A stretch of DNA of 64,000 nt from Theocolax elegans (taxonomy: Eukaryota > Arthropoda > Insecta > Hymenoptera > Cerocephalidae). Below the pieces are notes generated by a model. The model saw only the letters and a program-made list of their open reading frames with translations, was not told the DNA's origin and did no database searches. The position numbers and the translations under genes were made by a program. Position 1 is the first letter of the stretch. The number at the start of each line of letters is the position of its first letter. Below, piece after piece: positions 12,691-25,566 of this stretch. The stretch is taken from the NCBI GenBank assembly GCA_026168455.1, contig CM047426.1:37263175-37327174 (forward strand). The letters run 5' to 3'.

Positions 12691-12958
12691 GATGACACAG
12701 AGTGATTCAAAACTACCATTCAGTTTGCATATATTTTTACATTACTATTACATATAAACAGAAGTTATATAATTTATTTTCTATACAGTGTGCGATATCG
12801 AATAATATCGTTCGACACACTTGTGAGAGGATATTTTCTATTTTCACACTTGCACTGAAAACTACAATTTTCAACCTTTTGAAGCAAGTTTATTTTTAAA
12901 CTAAAATTTATAATACTCTAAATTATACCAAATGCTCGTTTTCAAGCCGCAATCGGGG

Positions 12959-12984
12959 GTTAAGGGGGTTCCAAAGTCAATTTT
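12959..12984 (+). repeat. 26-bp inverted repeat, left copy
   Basis: It begins GTTAAGGGGGTTCCAAAGTC and continues AATTTT. An exact reverse-complement copy lies at 25541-25566. Confidence 0.9.
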
Positions 12985-13072
12985 TATCCTCCCTACCTTA
13001 TCGACTGAGTAAATCAAATAATCGATTATAATTAGATAATTATATTATTTTACGGAGTAATAAGAGTTCATT

Positions 13073-13267
13073 GCCCTTCGTATATGGATTATTTAAGTGT
13101 GTGCAAAATTTGGGACAGCAAAATTATCACGTTTTTGTTTAAACCCTTACCAAAAATTTTGAGTATGCTGCGCCCGTGTCACATTTTTGGTAAGGGATTA
13201 AATACAAACGAAATAATATTTTTGTCTCAAACTTTGTACATAGTTAACTTATTCATATACGAAGGGA
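13073..13267. mobile_element. Palindromic MITE, about 195 bp
   Basis: The ends CCCTTCGTATATG and CATATACGAAGGG are inverted. The inner parts also pair imperfectly around CCCTTACCAAAAATTTT / TTTTTGGTAAGGG near 13145-13195. There is no coding capacity. Confidence 0.75.
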
Positions 13268-13539
13268 AGTGTACTCATAAATATATTCAGTACATTAAAA
13301 AAAATAGTAGACTTTGATACCGCAACAGTAACAAAATAAAATCTTACGCCATAAATTACCGTTCGGTGGCGCTAGCGGTAGAAAGATACGAAGGTTACGC
13401 GAGCGCAGCAGCCGCCATCTTAGACTGTCGGCTGCATGGCAAACAGTCAACTTTTTTCAAAGTTGTCGATTGGACGTGAAAACATATTGATATGCACACA
13501 CAGGGATCATGAAACAAAACTTTTATGTTTATAGGTTAA

Positions 13540-16500
13540 ACATTTAAGCAAATTAAATAACAGGCTCATTTTAGTACGCAGGAATAACCAAAATACTGAA
13601 TGTCTATTATTAGTTGGAGAGTGGGGACTTCGTGGTGCGTGCGCTCCGTCGATCGCCTGCGTACACGCACCACGAAGTCATTTTACCGCTCGATTCAACC
13701 TGTTTGATTATTATAAAAAAAATCTTTCGTTATTCAATGTCGTCTTATTTTACTGAATAAGTTAAACATTTAAGTAAATTAATTAACAGGCGCATTTTTG
13801 TACGCAGGAATAACCAAAATACTGAATGTCTATTATTAGTTGGAGAGTGGGGACTTCGTGGTGCGTGCGCTCCGTCGATCGCCTGCGTACACGCACCACG
13901 AAGTCATTTTACCACTCGATTCAACCCGTTTGATTATTATAAAAAAAATATTTCGGTATTCAATGTCGTCTTATTTTCTGATTACATTAAATATTGAAGT
14001 AAATTAATTAAAAGGCTCATTTTAGTACGCAGGAATAACCAAAATACTGAATGTCTATTATTAGTTGGAGAGTGGGGACTTCGTGGTGCGTGCGCTCCGT
14101 CGATCGCCTGCGTACACGCACCACGAAGTCATTTTACCGCTCGATTCAACCTGTTTGATTATTATAAAAAAAATCTTTCGTTATTCAATGTCGTCTTATT
14201 TTTCTGAATAAGTTAAACATTTAAGTAAATTAATTAACAGGCGCATTTTTGTACGCAGGAATAACCAAAATACTGAATGTCTATTATTAGTTGGAGAGTG
14301 GGGACTTCGTGGTGCGTGCGCTCCGTCGATCGCCTGCGTACACGCACCACGAAGTCATTTTACCGCTCGATTCAACCTGTTTGATTATTATAAAAAAAAT
14401 CTTTCGTTATTCAATGTCGTCTTATTTTACTGAATAAGTTAAACATTTAAGTAAATTAATTAACAGGCGCATTTTTGTACGCAGGAATAACCAAAATACT
14501 GAATGTCTATTATTAGTTGGAGAGTGGGGACTTCGTGGTGCGTGCGCTCCGTCGATCGCCTGCGTACACGCACCACGAAGTCATTTTACCACTCGATTCA
14601 ACCCGTTTGATTATTATAAAAAAAATATTTCGGTATTCAATGTCGTCTTATTTTCTGATTACATTAAATATTGAAGTAAATTAATTAAAAGGCTCATTTT
14701 AGTACGCAGGAATAACCAAAATACTGAATGTCTATTATTAGTTGGAGAGTGGGGACTTCGTGGTGCGTGCGCTCCGTCGATCGCCTGCGTACACGCACCA
14801 CGAAGTCATTTTACCGCTCGATTCAACCTGTTTGATTATTATAAAAAAAATCTTTCGTTATTCAATGTCGTCTTATTTTACTGAATAAGTTAAACATTTA
14901 AGTAAATTAATTAACAGGCGCATTTTTGTACGCAGGAATAACCAAAATACTGAATGTCTATTATTAGTTGGAGAGTGGGGACTTCGTGGTGCGTGCGCTC
15001 CGTCGATCGCCTGCGTACACGCACCACGAAGTCATTTTACCACTCGATTCAACCCGTTTGATTATTATAAAAAAAATATTTCGGTATTCAATGTCGTCTT
15101 ATTTTCTGATTACATTAAATATTGAAGTAAATTAATTAAAAGGCTCATTTTAGTACGCAGGAATAACCAAAATACTGAATGTCTATTATTAGTTGGAGAG
15201 TGGGGACTTCGTGGTGCGTGCGCTCCGTCGATCGCCTGCGTACACGCACCACGAAGTCATTTTACCGCTCGATTCAACCTGTTTGATTATTATAAAAAAA
15301 ATCTTTCGTTATTCAATGTCGTCTTATTTTTCTGAATAAGTTAAACATTTAAGTAAATTAATTAACAGGCGCATTTTTGTACGCAGGAATAACCAAAATA
15401 CTGAATGTCTATTATTAGTTGGAGAGTGGGGACTTCGTGGTGCGTGCGCTCCGTCGATCGCCTGCGTACACGCACCACGAAGTCATTTTACCACTCGATT
15501 CAACCCGTTTGATTATTATAAAAAAAATATTTCGGTATTCAATGTCGTCTTATTTTCTGATTACATTAAATATTGAAGTAAATTAATTAAAAGGCGCATT
15601 TTAGTACGCAGGAATAACCAAAATACTGAATGTCTATTATTAGTTGGAGAGTGGGGACTTCGTGGTGCGTGCGCTCCGTCGATCGCCTGCGTACACGCAC
15701 CATGAAGTCATTTTACCACTCGATTCCACCCGTTTGATTATTATAAAAAAAATCTTTCGTTATTCAATGTCGTCTTATTTTCTGATTACGTTAAATAATA
15801 AAGTAAATTAATTAACAGGCGCATTTTAGTACGAAGAGAATAACCAAAATACTGAATGTCTATTATTAGTTGGAGAGTGGGGACTTCGTGGTGCGTGCGC
15901 TCCGTCGATCGCCTGCGTACACGCACCACGAAGTCATTTTTACCGCTCGATTCAACCCGTTTGATTATTATAAAAAAATCTTTCAGTATTCAATGTCGTC
16001 TTATTATTCTGTATAAGTTAAACATTCAAGTAAATTAATTAACAGGCGCATTTTAGTACGAAGAGAATAACCAGAATACTAAATGTCTATTATTAGTTGG
16101 AGAGTGGGGACTTCGTGGTGCGTGCGCTCCGTCGATCGCCTGCGTACACGCACCACGAAGTCATTTTACCGCTCGATTCAACCCGTTTGATTATTATAAA
16201 AAAAATCTTTCGTTATTCAATGTCGTCTTATTTTTCTGAATAAGTTAAACATTTAAGTAAATTAATTAACAGGCGCATTTTAGTACGCAGGAATAACCAA
16301 AATACTGAATGTCTATTATTAGTTGGAGAGTGGGGACTTCGTGGTGCGTGCGCTCCGTTGATCGCCTGCGTACACGCACCGCGAAGTCATTTTTACCGCT
16401 CGATTCAACCTGTTTGATTATTATAAAAACAATCTTTCGGTATTCAATGTCGTCTTATTACTCTGAATAAGTTAAACATTTAAGTAAATTAATTAACAGG

Positions 16501-19500
16501 CGCATTTTAGTACGCAGGAATAACCAAAATACTGAATGTCTATTATTAGTTGGAGAGTGGGGACTTCGTGGTGCGTGCGCTCCGTCGATTGCCTGCGTAC
16601 ACGCACCACGAAGTCATTTTACCACTCGATTCAACCCGTTTGATTATTATAAAAAAAATATTTCGGTATTCAATGTCGTCTTATTTTCTGATTACGTTAA
16701 ATATTAAAGTAAATTAATTAACAGGCGCATTTTAGTACGAAGAGAATAATCAAAATACTGAATGTCTATTATTAGTTGGAGAGTGGGGACTTCGTGGTGC
16801 GTGCGCTCCGTCGATCGCCTGCGTACACGCACCACGAAGTCATTTTTACCGCTCGATTCAACCTGTTTGATTATTATAAAAAAAATCTTTCGGTATTCAA
16901 TGTCGTCTTATTACTCTGAATAAGTTAAACATTTAAGTAAATTAATTAACAGGCGCATTTTAGTACGCAGGAATAACCAAAATACTGAATGTCTATTATT
17001 AGTTGGAGAGTAGGGACTTCGTGTCGCGTGCGCTCCGTCGATCGCCTGCGTACACGCACCACGAAGTCATTTTACCGCTCGATTCAACCTGTTTGATTAT
17101 TATAAAAAAAATCTTTCGGTATTCAATGTCGTCTTATTTTCTGAATAAGTTAAACATTTAAGTAAATTAATTAACAGGCGCATTTTAGTACGCAGGAATA
17201 ACCAAAATACTGAATGTCTATTATTAGTTGGAGAGTGGGGACTTCGTGGTGCGTGCGCTCCGTCGATCGCCTGCGTACACGCACCACGAAGTCATTTTAC
17301 CACTCGATTCAACCCGTTTGATTATTATAAAAAAAATCTTTCGGTATTCAATGTCGTCTTATTTTCTGATTACAGTTAAATATTAAGTAAATTAATTAAC
17401 AGGCGCATTTTAGTACGCAGGAATAACCAAAATACTGAATGTCTATTATTAGTTGGAGAGTGGGGACTTCGTGGTGCGTGCGCTCCGTCGATCGCCTGCG
17501 TACACGCACCACGAAGTCATTTTACCACTCGATTCAACCCGTTTGATTATTATAAAAAAAATCTTTCGGTATTCAATGTCGTCTTATTTTCTGATTACGT
17601 TAAATATTAAAGTAAATTAATTAACAGGCGCATTTTAGTACGAAGAGAATAACCAAAATACTGAATGTCTATTATTAGTTGGAGAGTGGGGACTTCGTGG
17701 TGCGTGCGCTCCGTCGATCGCCTGCGTACACGCACCACGAAGTCATTTTACCGCTCGATTCAACCCGTTTGATTATTATAAAAAAAATCTTTCGGTATTC
17801 AATGTCGTCTTATTACTCTGAATAAGTTAAACATTTAAGTAAATTAATTAACAGGCGCATTTTAGTACGCAGGAATAACCAAAATACTGAATGTCTATTA
17901 TTAGTTGGAGAGTGGGGACTTCGTGGTGCGTGCGCTCCGTCGATCGCCTGCGTACACGCACCACGAAGTCATTTTACCGCTCGATTCAACCCGTTTGATT
18001 ATTATAAAAAAAATCTTTCGTTATTCAATGTCGTCTTATTTTCTGAATAAGTTAAACATTTAAGTAAATTAATTAACAGGCGCATTTTAGTACGCAGGAA
18101 TAACCAAAATACTGAATGTCTATTATTAGTTGGAGAGTGGGGACTTCGTGGTGCGTGCGCTCCGTCGATCGCCTGCGTACACGCACCACGAAGTCATTTT
18201 ACCGCTCGATTCAACCTGTTTGATTATTATAAAAAAAATCTTTCGGTATTCAATGTCGTCTTATTATTCTGAATAAGTTAAACATTTAAGTAAATTAATT
18301 AACAGGCGCATTTTAGTACGCAGGAATAACCAAAATACTGAATGTCTATTATTAGTTGGAGAGTGGGGACTTCGTGGTGCGTGCGCTCCGTCGATCGCCT
18401 GCGTACACGCACCACGAAGTCATTTTACCAGCTCGATTCAACCCGTTTGATTATTATAAAAAAAATCTTTCGGTATTCAATGTCGTCTTATTATTCTGAT
18501 TAAGTTAAACATTTAAGTAAATTAATTAACAGGCGCATTTTAGTACGAAGAGAATAACCAAAATACTGAATGTCTATTATTAGTTGGAGAGTGGGGACTT
18601 CGTGGTGCGTGCGCTCCGTCGATCGCCTGCGTACACGCACCACGAAGTCATTTTACCGCTCGATTCAACCCGTTTGATTATTATAAAAAAAATCTTTCGT
18701 TATTCAATGTCGTCTTATTATTCTGAATAAGTTAAACATTTAAGTAAATTAATTAACAGGCGCATTTTAGTACGCAGGAATAACCAAAATACTGAATGTC
18801 TATTATTAGTTGGAGAGTGGGGACTTCGTGGTGCGTGCGCTCCGTCGATCGCCTGCGTACACGCACCACGAAGTCATTTTACCGCTCGATTCAACCTGTT
18901 TGATTATTATAAAAAAAATCTTTCGGTATTCAATGTCGTCTTATTACTCTGAATAAGTTAAACATTTAAGTAAATTAATTAACAGGCGCATTTTAGTACG
19001 CAGGAATAACCAAAATACTGAATGTCTATTATTAGTTGGAGAGTGGGGACTTCGTGGTGCGTGCGCTCCGTCGATCGCCTGCGTACACGCACCACGAAGT
19101 CATTTTACCACTCGATTCAACCCGTTTGATTATTATAAAAAAATATTTCGGTATTCAATGTCGTCTTATTTTCTGATTACAGTTAAATATTAAGTAAATT
19201 AATTAACAGGCGCATTTTAGTACGCAGGAATAACCAAAATACTGAATGTCTATTATTAGTTGGAGAGTGGGGACTTCGTGGTGCGTGCGCTCCGTCGATC
19301 GCCTGCGTACACGCACCACGAAGTCATTTTACCACTCGATTCAACCCGTTTGATTATTATAAAAAAAATCTTTCGTTATTCAATGTCGTCTTATTTTCTG
19401 ATTACGTTAAATATTAAAGTAAATTAATTAACAGGCGCATTTTAGTACGAAGAGAATAACCAAAATACTGAATGTCTATTATTAGTTGGAGAGTGGGGAC

Positions 19501-22492
19501 TTCGTGGTGCGTGCGCTCCGTCGATCGCCTGCGTACACGCACCACGAAGTCATTTTTACCGCTCGATTCAACCCTGTTTGATTATTATAAAAAAATCTTT
19601 CGGTATTCAATGTCGTCTTATTACTCTGAATAAGTTAAACATTTAAGTAAATTAATTAACAGGCGCATTTTAGTACGCAGGAATAACCAAAATACTGAAT
19701 GTCTATTATTAGTTGGAGAGTGGGGACTTCGTGGTGCGTGCGCTCCGTCGATCGCCTGCGTACACGCACCACGAAGTCATTTTTACCGCTCGATTCAACC
19801 CGTTTGATTATTATAAAAAAATCTTTCGTTATTCAATGTCGTCTTATTATTCTGAATAAGTTAAACATTTAAGTAAATTAATTAACAGGCGCATTTTAGT
19901 ACGCAGGAATAACCAAAATACTGAATGTCTATTATTAGTTGGAGAGTGGGGACTTCGTGGTGCGTGCGCTCCGTCGATCGCCTGCGTACACGCACCACGA
20001 AGTCATTTTTACCGCTCGATTCAACCCTGTTTGATTATTATAAAAAAAATCTTTCGGTATTCAATGTCGTCTTATTATTCTGAATAAGTTAAACATTTAA
20101 GTAAATTAATTAACAGGCGCATTTTAGTACGCAGGAATAACCAAAATACTGAATGTCTATTATTAGTTGGAGAGTGGGGACTTCGTGGTGCGTGCGCTCC
20201 GTCGATCGCCTGCGTACACGCACCACGAAGTCATTTTACCACTCGATTCAACCCGTTTGATTATTATAAAAAAATCTTTCGGTATTCAATGTCGTCTTAT
20301 TATTCTGATTACGTTAAATATTAAAGTAAATTAATTAACAGGCGCATTTTAGTACGAAGAGAATAACCAAAATACTGAATGTCTATTATTAGTTGGAGAG
20401 TGGGGACTTCGTGGTGCGTGCGCTCCGTCGATCGCCTGCGTACACGCACCACGAAGTCATTTTACCGCTCGATTCAACCCGTTTGATTATTATAAAAAAA
20501 TCTTTCGGTATTCAATGTCGTCTTATTATTCTGAATAAGTTAAACATTTAAGTAAATTAATTAACAGGCGCATTTTAGTACGCAGAGAATAACCAAATAC
20601 TGAATGTCTATTATTAGTTGGAGAGTGGGGACTTCGTGGTGCGTGCGCTCCGTCGATCGCCTGCGTACACGCACCACGAAGTCATTTTACCGCTCGATTC
20701 AACCTGTTTGATTATTATAAAAAAATCTTTCGGTATTCAATGTCGTCTTATTATTCTGAATAAGTTAAACATTTAAGTAAATTAATTAACAGGCGCATTT
20801 TAGTACGCAGGAATAACCAAAATACTGAATGTCTATTATTAGTTGGAGAGTGGGGACTTCGTGGTGCGTGCGCTCCGTCGATCGCCTGCGTACACGCACC
20901 ACGAAGTCATTTTACCGCTCGATTCAACCTGTTTGATTATTATAAAAAAATCTTTCGGTATTCAATGTCGTCTTATTACTCTGAATAAGTTAAACATTTA
21001 AGTAAATTAATTAACAGGCGCATTTTAGTACGCAGGAATAACCAAAATACTGAATGTCTATTATTAGTTGGAGAGTGGGGACTTCGTGGTGCGTGCGCTC
21101 CGTCGATCGCCTGCGTACACGCACCACGAAGTCATTTTTACCGCTCGATTCAACCCGTTTGATTATTATAAAAAAATATTTCGGTATTCAATGTCGTCTT
21201 ATTTTCTGATACGTTAAATATTAAAGTAAATTAATTAACAGGCGCATTTTAGTACGAAGAGAATAACCAAATACTGAATGTCTATTATTAGTTGGAGAGT
21301 GGGGACTTCGTGGTGCGTGCGCTCCGTCGATCGCCTGCGTACACGCACCACGAAGTCATTTTTACCGCTCGATTCAACCTGTTTGATTATTATAAAAAAA
21401 TCTTTCGGTATTCAATGTCGTCTTATTACTCTGAATAAGTTAAACATTTAAGTAAATTAATTAACAGGCGCATTTTAGTACGCAGGAATAACCAAAATAC
21501 TGAATGTCTATTATTAGTTGGAGAGTGGGGACTTCGTGGTGCGTGCGCTCCGTCGATCGCCTGCGTACACGCACCACGAAGTCATTTTACCACTCGATTC
21601 AACCCGTTTGATTATTATAAAAAAAATCTTTCGGTATTCAATGTCGTCTTATTTTCAGATACGTTAAATATTAAAGTAAATTAATTAACAGGCGCATTTT
21701 AGTACGCAGGAATAACCTAAAATACTGAATGTCTATTATTAGTTGGAGAGTGGGGACTTCGTGGTGCGTGCGCTCCGTCGATCGCCTGCGTACACGCACC
21801 ACGAAGTCATTTTTACCGCTCGATTCAACCCGTTTGATTATTATAATAAAAATCTTTCGTTATTCAATGTCGTCTTATTTTCTGATTACGTTAAATATTA
21901 AAGTAAATTAATTAACAGGCGCATTTTAGTACGAAGAGAATAACCAAAATACTGAATGTCTATTATTAGTTGAAGAGTGGGGACTTCGTGGTGCGTGCGC
22001 TCCGTCGATCGCCTGCGTACACGCACCACGAAGTCATTTTTACCGCTCGATTCAACCCGTTTGATTATTATAAAAAAAATCTTTCGGTATTCAATGTCGT
22101 CATATTATTCTGAATAAGTTAAACATTCAAGTAAAATAATTAACAGGCGCACTCGAGTACGAAGAGAATAATCAAAATACTGAATGTCTATTATTTGTTG
22201 GAGAGTGGGGACTTCGTGGTGCGTGCGCTCCGTCGATCGCCTGCGTACACGCACCACGAAGTCATTTTTACCGCTCGATTTAACCCGTTTGATTATTATA
22301 ATAAAAATCTTTCGTTATTCAATGTCGTCTTATTTTCTGATTACGTTAAATATTAAAGTAAATTAATTAACAGGCTGCATTTTAGTACGAAGAGAATAAC
22401 CAAAATACTGAATGTCTATTATTAGTTGGAGAGTGGGGACTTCGTGGTGCGTGCGCTCCGTCTATCGCCTGCGTACACGCACCACGAACTCG
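13540..22492 (+). repeat. Satellite array, about 40 copies of a roughly 226-bp monomer with a GC hairpin
   Basis: The phrase GACTTCGTGGTGCGTGCGCT recurs about every 226 bp from 13627 to 22438 (about 40 monomers counted). Each monomer is AT-rich with a GC core that folds on itself: GACTTCGTGGTGCGTG pairs with CACGCACCACGAAGTC (16 bp), extended by CGC/GCG around a TA bulge, with CGATCG in the loop. The left third alternates two monomer types (CCGCTCG...CTGAATAAGTT and CCACTCG...CTGATTACATTAAA), giving a higher-order period near 452 bp. The middle and right parts are mixed. The last monomer decays after 22492. Short frames starting MSIISWRVG are read-throughs of the repeat and not genes. Confidence 0.97.
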
Positions 22493-22800
22493 CATTTGTT
22501 GCTCAATTCGCGTGTGTCACGTCAATCTAGAAAAATTAAAAATATTGCTGCTACGTTTATAAGATTTGAAATAAACAAATTTTTCCGTTATAAACTAACA
22601 ATATATATAATGATAAAACGTTTCTTAACGAAGTTCACGAGTGTCTCATCTCGGTCGTGATCCGACCCGTCTAGTCCGTGCGCGCATGCGCATTGCGTTG
22701 GAATCGACATGATGCGCGCGTACGTCGTACGCCCGTGCGGTCATCTATCGATATACGCGTACATTCGCGCTTCTTGCCGATCTGTCAACGAGTTCTACAT
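22493..22800 (+). promoter_or_regulatory. CpG-rich stretch, candidate promoter of the downstream spliced repeat
   Basis: From about 22640 to 22790 the DNA is unusually CpG-rich (CGTGCGCGCATGCGCATTGCG, GATGCGCGCGTACGTCGTAC) compared with AT-rich flanks. It immediately precedes the first consensus donor site of the exon-intron repeat. No clear TATA box is visible. The promoter role is inferred only from position and composition. Confidence 0.25.
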
Positions 22801-23860
22801 TGTATTGCTGATGACATAGTGCTTTTTATTCAACACCGGCTCCCTATATGATTAAAGTGGAGTTGTGGATTTTGTTTAGAGGTAAGTTGTTTAGCCGTAG
22901 AGGAACTTTGTTATTTATATAGTTATATTACAAGCGAAAAGGTTGGTGTTCCCCTAACCTCTCAATTGATATCAGAAGGCAATTGTATACCTTTTTATGC
23001 ATCCTTTCTTCCTGTTTCCCAGTATACCATTATTTAGTAGTTTGCTTTGTCTAATTTTTTAATATATTCTCAGAAAACCGTGCACTGGGCGTCAACAATC
23101 ATCGGAGCCAATCTGTATACGTGTTGCTGTTCCTCAGACTTGGACGTGGTGCGACGGGCTGATTCTTCATTGTATTGCTTTTTCTTCAATACCGGCTCGC
23201 TATAGGATTAACGTGTAGTTCCGGGTTTAATTTACAGGTAAGTTGCTTATCCGTAGGAGCACTTCATTATTTATATAGTTATATTACAAAGGAGAAGGTT
23301 GGTGTTCCCCTAACCTCTCAATTGATATTAACAGGCCATTGTATACCTTTTTATGCGTCCTTTCTTCCTGTTTCCCATTATACCATTATTTAATAGTTTG
23401 CTTTGTCTGATTTTTTAATATATTCACAGAAAATCCTGCACTGGGCGTCAACAATCATCGGAGCCTATCTGAGTACGTGTTGCTGTTCCTCAGACTTGGA
23501 CGTGGTGCAACGGGCGGATTCTTCATTGTGTTGCTTTTTCTTCAATACCGGCTCGCTATAGGATTAACGTGTAGTTCCGGGTTTTATTTACAGGTAAGTT
23601 GCTTATCCGTAGGAGCACTTCGTTATTTATATAGTTATATTACAGAGGAGAAGGTTGGTGTTCCCCTAACCTCTCAATTGATATCAACAGGCCATTGTAT
23701 ACCTTTTTATGCGTCCTTTCTTCCTGTTTCCCATTATACCATTATTTAGTAGTTTGCTTTGTCTGATTTTTTAATATATTCACAGAAAATCCTGCACTGG
23801 GCGTCAACAATCATCGGGGCCTATCTTAGTACGTGTTGCTGTTCCGTCAACAATCATCGG
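22801..23860 (+). repeat. 356-bp tandem repeat, three units
   Basis: Phase marks at about 22849, 23205 and 23561 (GGATTAACGTGTAGTTCCGG and variants) are exactly 356 bp apart. The second and third units are nearly identical; the first is more diverged. The array lies between the 226-bp satellite and a roughly 405-bp tandem repeat. Confidence 0.92.
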
Positions 23861-24000
23861 AGCCAATCTGAGTATGTGCTGTTATTCCTAAGACTTGGAC
23901 GCGGTGCAGCTCCTAGAAGATATACTACCCTTCAGCTACTGAGTGAGCTAATGATGGTGCTCATCCTGGTTCCTTGGGCTCGTTCCTAGTCAAAGAGTCT
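22801..24000 (+). ncRNA. Candidate spliced non-coding transcript made of repeated exon-intron units
   Basis: Each 356-bp unit contains a strong donor (ACAG|GTAAGTTG) and a strong acceptor (a T-rich tract, then TATTCACAG|AAAA). Predicted introns are 22882-23073, 23238-23429 and 23594-23785, each exactly 192 nt. The internal exons 23074-23237 and 23430-23593 are each 164 nt. The last exon would start at 23786, after which the repeat structure breaks up. Since 164 is not divisible by 3, concatenated exons would shift frame, so a protein is unlikely although single exons have an open frame. The small size and clean sites resemble real insect introns. No expression evidence is available. Confidence 0.4.
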
Positions 24001-24049
24001 AATCATATGTGCTTTTTTCAATACTAGGAACGCTTGAATGCTGGATTCT

Positions 24050-25310
24050 CGAAGTGGTCGTAATTATTATATTTAATTTGAGTTATTAAAAAATTGAACA
24101 ATTCATTAAACCTGTTGTCAACTCCATAGTGAGTAAAAGTGTCAATTATTTGTAACTATGCAAGTGCAGAACTGTAAGCATAATTGCCCACTCTATAATG
24201 AGTAATCAATCCTGAATTTATGGGATTAAGGCATTAAAAATATTTCAGTACGTAACTGAATTTATAAAAAAGTTTTATGATTATAAAAAAAATGATGAAA
24301 AGAAAAATGTTTTAAATGATGTAATTATAAATAGCAGTACACAATTATTATTTATAAATATCTTACACGCTATTAAAAAACATTTATTGGATTAAGATAT
24401 TCTATAATTTGAGTTATAGAATAGGATTTTTCACGCAAGCCCATTGATGGCTAATAACTGTTCGTAGTTATTATATTTAATTTTAGTTATTAAAAAATTG
24501 AACAATTTATTAAAATTGTTGTCACTCCATAGTGAGTAAAAGTATCAATTGCTTGTAATTGTGCAAGTGCAGAACTGTAAGCATAATTGCCCACTCTATA
24601 ATGAGTAATCAATCCTGAATTTATCGGATTAAGGCATTAAAAATATTTCAGTACGTAACTGAATTTATAAAAAAGTTTTATGATTATAAAAAAAATGATG
24701 AAAAGGAAAATGTTTCAAATGATTTAATTATGAATAGCAGTACACAATTATTATTTATAAATATCTTACACGTTATAAAAAAACATTTATTGGATTAAGA
24801 TATTCTATAATTTGAGTGATAGAATAGGATTTTTCACGCAAGCCCAGTGATGGCTAATAACTGTTCATAGTTATTATATTTAATTTAAGTTATTAAAAAA
24901 TTGAACAGTTTATTAAAATTGTTGTCGCTCCATAGTGAGTAAGCCTAATTGCCCACTCTATAATGAGTAATCAATCCTAAATTTATGGGATTAAGGCATT
25001 AAAAAAGGTTTATGATTATAAAAAAAATGATGAAAAGAAAAATGTTTTAAATGATTTAATTATAAATAGCAGTATACAATTATTATTTATAAATATCTTA
25101 CACGCTATTAAAAAACATTTATTGGATTAAGATATTGTATAATTTGAGTTCGTAATTATTATATTTAATTTTAGTTATTAAAAAATTGAACAATTCATTA
25201 AAATTGTTGTCACTCCATAGTGAGTAAAAGTTTCAATTGCTTGTAACTATGCAAGTACAGAACTGTAAGTCTGATTGTCCACTCTATAATGAGTAATCAA
25301 TCCTGAATTT
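24050..25310 (+). repeat. About 405-bp AT-rich tandem repeat, 3-4 copies
   Basis: The phrase TTATTATATTTAATTTNAGTTATTAAAAAATTGAAC recurs with small changes near 24063, 24470, 24871 and 25155. Each copy carries CTCCATAGTGAGTAA and GCCCACTCTATAATGAGTAA. The third and fourth copies have internal deletions, so their spacing is shorter. No gene is visible. Confidence 0.88.
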
Positions 25311-25540
25311 ATCATACACGCTAAAAAGACATTCTCAAAGTTAGAGAAAAAAAAAATTTTTTTGGCTCTTGATCAATAAAGAATAAATTTCAAGCTTAGG
25401 TTATGTTATCTCCACAAAATCAAATCACAGTGTTAGTATAACTACGCCATCTACCGACATCATTTGAATCGTACGCTAGATGGCGTAGTATACTGATAAT
25501 GCAACCTACTATATCGACGGCAGGTCGATAATTCAGTCAT

Positions 25541-25566
25541 AAAATTGACTTTGGAACCCCCTTAAC
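25541..25566 (-). repeat. 26-bp inverted repeat, right copy
   Basis: This is the exact reverse complement of 12959-12984. It lies directly inside the terminal hairpin of the candidate Helitron-like end. Confidence 0.9.

Noticed and set aside
13540..22492. CRISPR array (regular repeats with a palindromic core)
   Set aside because: The whole 226-bp monomer repeats, not a short repeat with unique spacers, and the context is eukaryotic.
15856..22660. Open frames of 60-82 codons starting MSIISWRVG
   Set aside because: They start at the same point of each satellite monomer and stay open only in monomers with chance indels. They are by-products of the repeat.
23175..23989. Repeated 72-90 codon frames (MLLFLRLGRG...) as a hydrophobic protein family
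   Set aside because: They run across the predicted exon and intron of each 356-bp unit without a length constraint, and the exon length is not a multiple of three. Splice-site conservation is the stronger signal.
24050..25310. Box C/D snoRNA candidates (ATGATGA and CTGA motifs in the AT-rich repeat)
   Set aside because: The box order and spacing do not give a convincing C...D pair with a terminal stem. Such short motifs are expected by chance in AT-rich DNA.
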